NCBI RefSeq assembly: GCF_030269925.1
Contig: NC_085121.1
Location: forward strand, 10,867,501 to 10,931,500
Length of the DNA: 64,000 nt
Direction of reading: 5' to 3'
Origin: Bombyx mori
Lineage: Eukaryota > Arthropoda > Insecta > Lepidoptera > Bombycidae
Shown here: in pieces, positions 56,191 to 64,000 of the stretch
Layout: every line of letters begins with the position of its first letter
Numbering within the stretch: the first letter of the stretch is position 1
Notes under the pieces: model-generated
The model's database searches: none
What the model saw: the letters and a program-made list of their open reading frames with translations, nothing else
Told to the model about the DNA's origin: nothing
Position numbers and translations under genes: made by a program

Positions 56191-58744
56191 ATGGAACATT
56201 TTGGTCTCTCTCATATACTATACGAGCCAGACAAATACAATCCCGATACTTTAGATCTACTTGCTGATGAAGAAGCAAGAGAGTATTGGTTGTGTACTTG
56301 TGAAAAATTAGTTGAAAAATATGTTAAATTTGCACTTGTCAATAATAATGATCCTACAGTAGAAATAAGAGCTTTGAAATTTAAAACATGTTACGTTGAA
56401 GCATTAAAAGAACTTAGAATAAACCCTCTGTAAGTACTTTGCCTTTACTGAGTACATTAATTAATTGGCAAACACTCACATAATACTGTTACAGATATTA
56501 AGTGATTTTGTTTTGCACAGCTCTGCCAAGTTCTAATTTTAATTTAACACTGCAGGCCTATATAATTTTTCTAATGTACCACTAATTTTTTGAATAATTT
56601 GTAATTTTAGAGCTCATGGCCAATTGACCATACGTCTACTCCTTGACATCAACGAAACATGCCTTCGTTCTCAGGGATTCTTTGATCTGTGGAAACAACA
56701 AAAGAAATTTGAAAATGAAGGAGCATTGGCAAGTCTCAGTTCCAGATTAGCAGAAATTGATGCCATAACTAATGATAGACAACGTTGGACTGAATTATGT
56801 AGAGGTGTTTTAGCTGGTAATTGAAATATATTAATTTTTGGGAAATGTATTTTCTGCAGCTTCCACAAGTCGTATAAATAATTAAAACTGCTTTTACTGA
56901 CTATCATAATAATAATAATAATCAGTCAATGGTCTATGATTACAAAAACTAAGAGATTAAACCAAAGTAATAAAGTGGCATTAATAATTTAAAAGAAACA
57001 GTTGTTATAATTAAAAGAAAATAAGGCAGATAATACATTAGTTGCGAATAGAATAATTTTAACATTAAAGTTTATTCTAAATTGAAGAATAAATATTCTT
57101 CAAAAGGATCCTAATAGTATTATCTTACCAGGCTGTCTATGGAAATTGGCAATGCCAGTGGCATAGTTGTGCCATTGAGCACCATGAAAAATTCATGACT
57201 GACCTGATGGTGCAGTAGTTAGTGCCTCTGACTGTTGCGCCACATTTTGTGGGTTCAATTCCCGCATCAGGTAAACATTGTGTGATGAACAGGTTTGCTT
57301 GCTCTTTCTCTGGGTGGTACCAATATCACAGGGAATCGTAAATCAGGGCCAGATTCACAATAATAATAATGATTATTATTTGTATAACCTGGTTTGAAGG
57401 AAAATTGCTATAATTCTTCAGAAACACCATGGCTATTGATCAGTTTCTACTGATGTACAAACAGTTGTATTCCTATACAACCTTATTGCACCAGTAGTAC
57501 CACTGTTTTTATAGTTTTATATTGGAACACAAGATCACAGTTTACTTGACATCAAATGCTTCAAGATATGAGTTTACAGTATTACTTACAGTATTAGTAA
57601 CAGTATTACATCCATCCATCTGTCCCTAGCAGCTGTGTCATCATCTATTTCTACATTAATGGCTAAATCTCAATGATGAAGTTTATATCTTCAGTTCTGG
57701 TGCAAGATAACTTGCAAGGCAGGGCATGTGGTTTCAGTATATTTTTTGCATAGACATGTGTTTTGTCAGATTACAATTAAATTGAAATTGGGATCTCATA
57801 ACTCATCTCAGATATTAGTTAAGCAATCAGGTTTGCGATAATTATGAAATCCAGTAACTACTTAATTCAATAAAAGCTGTGAGCATATTTGCTCATTTAA
57901 AGCAAAAATAATAATCCAAATATTATTTACTATTATATTCATTAATTTAACAGGCAATATGTTTGATTGGGGAGCCCAGGCTGTTACAAGTATCTTAGAC
58001 TGTGGCCTTTATGAAGCCCTTGAAAAAATCCAGAAAAGACCTTGGCTGTTTGATGGTTTAGAAAAATGGTTGGATAAATTGGAGGTATATTGATTTATAC
58101 CATATTTTACATCATATTTTAATTATTTAGTTACAAAAAATGTTGAATACTTATAATTTAATAAAATTGATCTTTACAGAAAACTGTTCATCACTGTGCA
58201 GCCATATTTGTTGATAATAGTGGGGTTGATATAGTTCTTGGTATTTTGCCATTTGTACGTGGCTTGTTACTAAGAGGGACATCTGTTATACTTTGTGCCA
58301 ATGAATGGCCTGCACTCAATGACGTCACCAATATTGAACTAGAAGAAATACTACAGCATGCTTCACTTATATGTCCAGTATTAGCAGCTGCATTGTCTAC
58401 TGGAGATTTAGTAGTAAAGTCTAGTGGTCAAAGGGGACCATGTCTCGATTTTAGAACTATAAGTATAGGTAAGTGTTATATCTTATCATGTGTTTATTAT
58501 TCATGAAATATTTTATCTAATAAGCACATTATCTACAGGTCTTTGTACTGAAATGAAAGTGCGTGGAGTTGACTTAATTATACTTGAAGGAATGGGAAGA
58601 GCCCTTCATACAAATTTCAATGCTTGTCTAGCTGTAGATTCATTGAAGTTAGCAGTAGTGAAGAATGCGTGGTTAGCACAGAGACTTGGAGGACCACTGT
58701 TTTCTGTAATATTTATTTATGAAGACACCCCTATTAGAACATAA
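56191..58744 (+). CDS. 4'-phosphopantetheine phosphatase (DUF89, PANK4 C-terminal type)
   Basis: A metal-dependent damage-control phosphatase of the DUF89/ARMT1 superfamily. In vertebrates the domain is fused to an inactive pantothenate kinase (PANK4) and acts on 4'-phosphopantetheine and its oxidised forms in CoA metabolism. Exons: 56191-56429, 56611-56816, 57954-58084, 58180-58468, 58539-58744, phases 2,1,0,1, giving 356 residues, a stand-alone domain as in other insects. Motifs: [69 protein letters not shown] with the metal-binding Asp of [23 protein letters not shown], and [17 protein letters not shown]. The end is [20 protein letters not shown] plus IFIYE. Order and spacing follow human PANK4 closely. 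Start is the first ATG in frame (56191); a stop lies shortly upstream. The second intron (1.1 kb) holds a tRNA-like SINE. Function from family; not shown for this copy. Confidence 0.93.
57197..57350 (+). repeat. tRNA-derived SINE, different family
   Basis: 'ctgatggtgcagtagttagtgcctctgact' (A-box-like) and GTGGGTTCAATTCCCGCATC (good B box) form a tRNA-like head. A short body follows ('tctctgggtggtaccaatatc'). It differs from the Bm1 heads at 28689 and 44955. In intron 2 of the DUF89 gene. It is not a tRNA gene: the 3' half does not pair into an acceptor stem. Confidence 0.6.
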
Positions 58745-59312
58745 TAAAACTGTAAATATTAAAATATTGTGAAAATCATGATTATGCCAGTATTCAGTGT
58801 AATTAATTCATGAACTTTCTACAATGTTTCTGCATTCATATCTTGAATGTTTGTGGCACTGTTCATATATTAATGATTTCTGAATATATGGAGCGTTTTA
58901 TTGAATTAAGTGTTTAATTTTTTATTACAAATAAAACCATCTTTCATTGTTTCCTAGACTTTATTCAAACTAAGGAAATGAATTAACAGAATACAAAAAC
59001 CTCATAGTTAAAGGGTGGCACTGTAAGTTCTTAATTCATTCATTGTCTATACAGTCCAACAAGAAACTCTAATTATAGCTTATACACATAAATTCACTGT
59101 AAAGTACATTGATAACATATGTAACTTCATAAAAAAGTAACAAAACTTTCAGTAAAAGTAATCAAGAACTCTACACTTCCACCTGCACTACTAGGGATGT
59201 GACACTTACAAGGGTAAATGATCTCTAGAAGATTTACAGAAGTCACGTCACACGCTTAACATATTCTGTATAAGTAATTTTATGTTACAATATTATCAGG
59301 GTATTTCTTGAT
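58745..59312. other. Converging 3' ends of the DUF89 gene and Mff
   Basis: AT-rich 3'UTR sequence. AATAAA at about 58744 (overlapping the stop region) and ATAAA words near 58930 could end the + transcript. On the - strand several signals serve Mff. No other feature. Confidence 0.45.
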
Positions 59313-62300
59313 TTAAGATCTGTTTAACCAAGCAATAACCTTGAACAACATATACGCTATGCCTATAGCATAAGCAATTTTTTCCTTCTGTTGCCTTTGA
59401 AGTTGTTCAGCTTCTATAGACATAACACGTCGATTTAACTTCACAATTTGGCGTCGTAAATGCACTAACTCTTCAGCGGTCGAAAGTCCTTCACCATTAC
59501 CTATAGGTGGTGTAGGATCTCTGAAACCGTTAATTCTGATTTTAATAGAAAAAAAAAACTAATTAAAAATACTTTTACGATTACTCTTGCGTTCATTATT
59601 TTCGACTTTTCGAAAACTTTATTACTGTTTTTTTCTATACAACGAACAAATGAGTTAAAAGCCCAAGTGTTACTGTAGCCGACAGGGCTCTTAACCATTT
59701 TATAGTACCTAATCGTAGCCTAAAGGACAATGCTCTTTCTTTTTTTTTTATTGCCCTTGTAGGCTGACGAGCATACGGCTCACCTGATGGTGAGTGGTTA
59801 CCGTCGCCCAGACTTCAACAATACCAGGGGCAGAGCCAAGCCGGTGCCTACTAAATATATCACAAATCACGATAGTACATATCACATATCATACATAGCA
59901 CATATCAAGCAATGTAATTTTGTCTGTGTTCAAATCCCACAGGTAGATGCCAGTTTTTCTAAGGAAATATGTACATAAAGTTCATGAACAACTTTTACAA
60001 TGCCGGTGTAACATCATGAAATAAAAATTAACCTAAAAAATTTGTAAATTTACGTAATAGCCGGTGGGATGTGCGTCTTGTAAGCCTGCAAGGATGTGCA
60101 CCATTATCATGCCTATGTCTGGCTAAATCATATTTTCCGGTTTGACAGAAGTTTTGACAGAATTTTAGATTAATTTAGGGAATATGAAAATAACATTGCT
60201 TTGAAAGTAACACACCCAAATGAACTTGATTTTTGTATTCTCACAGTATTTTTTATACAAGGTTTACTTTTGCAGGTAGACCTAATAATATGTATTGTAA
60301 CTTACCGGAGTACAAGGCGTGATTCAGTCATTATAGACTCATTGAAGTGATCTGGACGGGGTGTCGTTGTTCTTGCCCCATCACCTTGGGAGCGATAAGT
60401 TTTAATATTCCGTGGTGGTGAATTATTAGGCATGCCATGTGGAAAATCATCAGCTGAAGGGAAGTAATGTTGATCGAGGGTAATGATACGTGGCGGCGTG
60501 CTCACACGGACCATACCCGGATCTGTTGGCAGCACAGCGTTATCCAGTTGAATTTCTCTGGGTGGTGCTTTAGTACCTAAATCAAAAGTTTACATTGGTA
60601 TGTTTTTGAAAATATGCAATGAACATAGTGTATTACATTTTGATAGAATTAACCAACATGATTTCTAAACTTAGATTAAGTTGGCGACACATTCAGGCGT
60701 TCTGCTTTTATTGCAGTTATCCTGTTGTCAAAGGGAACCGAACAGGAAAGAGTGAATAATTTCAGGGGGGTGAAAGTATTAGCTCTTTCCTGTTTGGTTC
60801 CTGTTGTGGGTTGCAGCCCATCCTTTTATAACAAAGCCACTAGCTTGCTTCTACGTGCTTCACCCTTACAGAATGCTTGAATCCTGGTATCATACCATTC
60901 CCCAAATGCGGCATGGTATGATACCAGGAGACGTCGGACTCCAAACATCTCAAATTAAAAGCCTCCTCAATAACGTCTGATTGTATTTTGAAGTAGACTA
61001 ACAAACCACACTTCAGGGTCTGTATCGCTTTTTGTATATGGTCAACAGGTTTGTAAATTACAGCTGATGATACTCAAGAATAAGTATACCTTGAGGATAA
61101 GCTGCCGAAGCTTGTCAGTGACCGTCAATAAGATTGTGTCATGGTCACACAGCTGTCAATCTTCAGCATATCTAACTTGTACCCTTTAGTGCACAGTCTA
61201 ATGATTCATACAGATAGATATATACACTCCTTCACACCCCAAAGTTCGCTTTCACAATTCTGCATTCTCCTATGGGTTCAGCTTCTATCTAATGCAGATT
61301 GAAGAAGTTCCCAAGGACCTTACAAAACTCCTAGACTGTCACAGCCCAGCCAAAAGATATGCCAGCCACTTAGTTCACCCCCACAATTTACTGTGGAGAT
61401 CGAACTTTCTACTATTAACTGGATCTCGTATAAGACATTTCCAATAAAGTTCATAAAATTATTAAGGAAAATGGATCACTAGCTTTTTGTATGAATGAAG
61501 CACCACAATAACTGACAGCTACTGCTCCAATAATAATTAGTGTCTCCAAATTATAACTTATAAAACTACAAATAACTAGAATAGATGAACGTTGCTCAAA
61601 AAACTTTATAGATTACCATATGAAAGTTGTTTTTAAAGGTAATAATATAAATAGTGCTCTCTATCTACCGGTCCGTGAATAACCTACCAGTCCAAAAGTA
61701 GCTGGAATAGCCCTTTAGGCTTCGAGCAATTAGGTGGGGGAAAAAATACCCCCTTTGCAGCCTCAGTACCAATTTCCCAATATATTTTGTATTTATTTAA
61801 CTTTCATAAAAAAAGGTAAACTAGCAAAAAACCTTTTAAACTCAATTAAGAGACACTTTCTCTGAAGCAGAGCCTCAATCAATTTAAAATTACCCATCAA
61901 AAATATCAGTTTGTATTTAATGAAATTACTAGTTTACTTAAAACTTATTAAGTAAACACTTAATTAACTTCTGCTACACCAATTATTATCCTCTGAAATA
62001 TACATATCCAGTTGTGATAGGCTATTTGGTTTCAGCATTTCACTTAATATGCATCTTTAATTTTTGTAATTAAAGGTCCATATTAACATCAACAGTTCGA
62101 TGTTTTTAATTGAACTTTTTTTCTTATGATATTTTTTCCAAATTTTAAACTCCAAATGGCTCTTCTGTAAAGTTGTAAAAATGTCAATAAACGAAATAGC
62201 TTTTTACCCCTCGACATAATGTTTTTTTTTTAGTCTAGGTTGTAAGCCGCATATTTTATTTTTAAGCTATATAATACAGTAAATTGTACACTTACCAACA

Positions 62301-62658
62301 TGTTGGTCTTGTCCAATAACTAAGATCCTTTCTGGTACCTTCATGTCAAATTTCTCATTAGCATAATCCCAACCTGAAACCATTCCATTGGGAGCTGTTT
62401 CATCATCAATTATATCACCTGTTGCCTGAAAATTAAAATAAATCTTATCATGACATTATTGAGGGTAGTAAGAATAGTACTGATTCAATATAAATTGGCA
62501 TTTCATTATAGTTTCTGTATACAGAGTGTTTTTGCATAAAAAAACAATGTTTGGTGTTAAGGGTTTTTTACCTTTATTCTTTGAGGCACAGTCATATTGT
62601 GACTGATAAGGCGAGTATATGCCTCTTCGGGTGGATACTGCATACTGTTAATATTTAT
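59313..62658 (-). CDS. Tango11: Mitochondrial fission factor (Mff/Tango11)
   Basis: A tail-anchored protein of the outer mitochondrial and peroxisomal membranes that recruits the dynamin Drp1 for fission. Exons in gene order: 62572-62658, 62296-62425, 60306-60576, 59313-59520, all in phase (0,1,2), at least 231 residues. N-terminal conserved box: EEAYTRLISHNMTVPQRIKV (human: EYTEGISQRMRVPEKLKV). A second copy-like box, FDMKVPERILVIGQ, is next. The middle exon has KAPPREIQLDNAV and STPPRIITLDQHYFPSADDF, as in the human 'KTPPRVLTLSERPLDFLD'. The last exon encodes a coiled coil (ELVHLRRQIVKLNRRVMSIE) and a membrane anchor (IAYAIGIAYMLFKVIAWL) with a short basic end NRS. The first visible exon starts in phase 0 with an acceptor at 62659. 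ATG in it (MQYPPEEAY) may be the start or a further 5' exon lies right, beyond the LINE at 62928-64000. Confidence 0.9.
59735..59851 (-). repeat. 5'-truncated LINE tail
   Basis: Poly-T, then 'attgcccttgtaggctgacg' and '...aagccggtgcctac', the antisense short repeat with a small deletion in the 'catgg' block. In the last Mff intron. Confidence 0.85.
59925..60130 (+). repeat. Old Bm1-related SINE
   Basis: B-box-like GTGTTCAAATCCCACAGG, then 'tttctaaggaaatatgtaca' and 'tttgtaaatttacgtaatagccggtgggatgtgcg': body order of the SINE with heavy divergence. Confidence 0.6.
60734..60801. repeat. Inverted repeat, 19-bp arms
   Basis: GGAACCGAACAGGAAAGAG and CTCTTTCCTGTTTGGTTCC, one mismatch, about 30-base loop. 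In the Mff intron. Confidence 0.9.
60883..60928. repeat. Inverted repeat, perfect 16-bp arms
   Basis: CCTGGTATCATACCAT and its exact inverse ATGGTATGATACCAGG around a 14-base loop. Each arm contains the inner palindrome-like ATGGTATGATACCA. Confidence 0.95.
60940..62280. other. Mff intron, no recognised feature
   Basis: AT-rich, with no open frame of note and no named repeat beyond the stem-loops to its left. Confidence 0.5.
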
Positions 62659-62924
62659 CTGAAAATAAATGTTGCATTACAATTAAAAGTCCACCACTGA
62701 AGTAATTAATTCGATTAATTGAAAGAAAATCTAATTTACAAAGAAATTAATGAAATATTTTTGGAATGCTAGATTACCGCTCATATACATACAGATGTGA
62801 AATTAGTTTCTTTAATTTATTTCATTTGGTTGGATTTACCAGAATACCGTTAGGAGGCAAATCCTAGTTTATTTTTCTCAAATCGTAATACTTTTAACTT
62901 AGATGTAAGTCCATTTTCCTTTGC

Positions 62925-62927
<3 letters not shown>

Positions 62928-62980
<53 letters not shown>

Positions 62981-64000
62981 CTTTTTTAGCTTGCACTGTT
63001 TGTGCATTTAGCCACATACAAGGGTAAAGGTAGGGAAACAGGAGAAAAAGGAAAAAACGGATAATTAAAAAGAATGGATCAGGTAGGTATTTATATACAT
63101 AATTACAATTTGATATTATGTTTCAGGATAAAATTTGAAATACATAAATAAATATCATAGTTCATAGTACACAGCAAAGTATTAATAGAAGTCGGGAGTG
63201 GAATACCAAGGGATGTTAATAAATCAATAAATGAGGAACAGTCATTTAAGGAGCACGCGAAAAAAATATGATTTAAATTGCCAACATCAGCGCCGCAATC
63301 ACACATATTGTTATTGACTATACCCAATCTAGTCAAATGAGATGGAGTGCAAGCATGACCCAGTCTCATCCGGATTATGATAGTAGTCGTGATCTTATTA
63401 AATCTAAAATTGTAAAACCAAGGCTTGGTAGGAATGACAGATTGTATTTGGGCATAATTCTTTCCTTTATATTGACTAGAAATAGCCCATGTTTGTCCCC
63501 AAGATTCGCGCAGGTCTGAATTCGGAAGACACAAAAGATCATTTATGAAGATTTTGTATGGATAAATATCTCCACAATCCACAGCATCATTGGCAAGTTT
63601 ATCAGCAAATTCATTGCCAGAAATACCCACGTGACTAGGAATCCAGGCAAAAATTACATCGAAACCTTTTAAATTACATTCCCACAGTAATTTTCTACAA
63701 TCTACAATAACAGGGTAATTGGCGCAAGATTTGAAAGGAAATTTCTGAAGTGCCTGAAGCGCACTTTTGGAATCAGAAAAAATAACAGATTTATGTAATT
63801 TCATCAAATTAACATATTCTATAGCTTTAAATAATCCGTAGCATTCCCCAGTAAAAACAGAGCTTTCTGGTGGAAGTTTAATTTTTTGGACAATTTTTGA
63901 TTGTTGATGATAAACTCCAACACCAACGAGACCAGAGGAAGAATTTTTAGATGCATCGCTATAAATGTAATGTCGATCTGACCACTCTCTATCTAAGATG
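62928..64000 (-). pseudogene. LINE with RNase H domain, 3' part, with long poly(A) (runs off the window)
   Basis: The frame from the right edge to 63103 encodes a ribonuclease H: HYIYSDASKNSSSGLVGVGV (first Asp), SSVFTGECYGLFKAIEY (Glu), SVIFSDSKSALQALQKF (second Asp), IFAWIPSHVGISGNEFADKL (His and last Asp). A CDCGADVGNLNHIFFAC zinc-knuckle-like motif near the C terminus is typical of I/R1/Loa-group LINE ORF2. The frame is intact here and ends FILKHNIKL. The tail is about 40 uninterrupted A (T on +, 62938-62980), so this is a very young insertion. Window edge cuts the RT part. Confidence 0.9.

Overview
This is a eukaryotic window from a moth, most likely Bombyx mori or a close bombycid. The case rests on AT-rich intergenic DNA, genes with many short exons joined by GT-AG introns, many copies of a tRNA-headed SINE of the Bm1 type, a DD37D mariner of the Bmmar1 type, and several non-LTR retrotransposon families. 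The species call is an inference from remembered repeat families. Gene names below come from matching spliced translations to remembered protein families; no search was run. All exon borders are hand-placed at GT/AG sites that keep the reading phase.

Layout, left to right. (1) About 300-2222, + strand: the last three coding exons of Mediator subunit MED14, with its 3'UTR. (2) 4829-12176, + strand: a divergent SLC6-type neurotransmitter/amino-acid symporter gene of about 15 exons. No exon for transmembrane segment 1 could be found. (3) 54491 down to 13533, - strand: the RhoGEF gene ECT2/pebble, 18 coding exons over 41 kb, about 891 residues, with N-terminal BRCT-type modules, a DH domain and a PH domain. 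It meets the SLC6 gene tail to tail near 12.3-12.6 kb. Its introns hold a 523-codon unidentified ORF (22383-23954, same strand), a phase-compatible alternative first exon (33231-33340), a 1.3-kb hAT-like MITE, a decayed mariner, a Bmmar1-like element nested in a LINE, another LINE interrupted by a SINE, and many SINE and LINE tails. (4) 54492-56190: a head-to-head promoter interval with a perfect 18-bp-arm palindrome and an E2F-like site. (5) 56191-58744, + strand: a DUF89 4'-phosphopantetheine phosphatase gene (PANK4 C-terminal type), complete in five exons. (6) 62658 down to 59313, - strand: mitochondrial fission factor Mff/Tango11. (7) 62928-64000, - strand: the RNase H end of another LINE with a long poly(A) tail, cut by the window edge.

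The genes share no pathway. MED14 is the scaffold of Mediator, ECT2 activates RhoA at the cytokinetic furrow, the DUF89 enzyme removes phosphate from 4'-phosphopantetheine-type metabolites, and Mff recruits the fission dynamin to mitochondria. The most unusual features are the large intronic ORF and the alternative first exon inside ECT2, the missing TM1 of the SLC6 gene, and several nested or foldback repeats.
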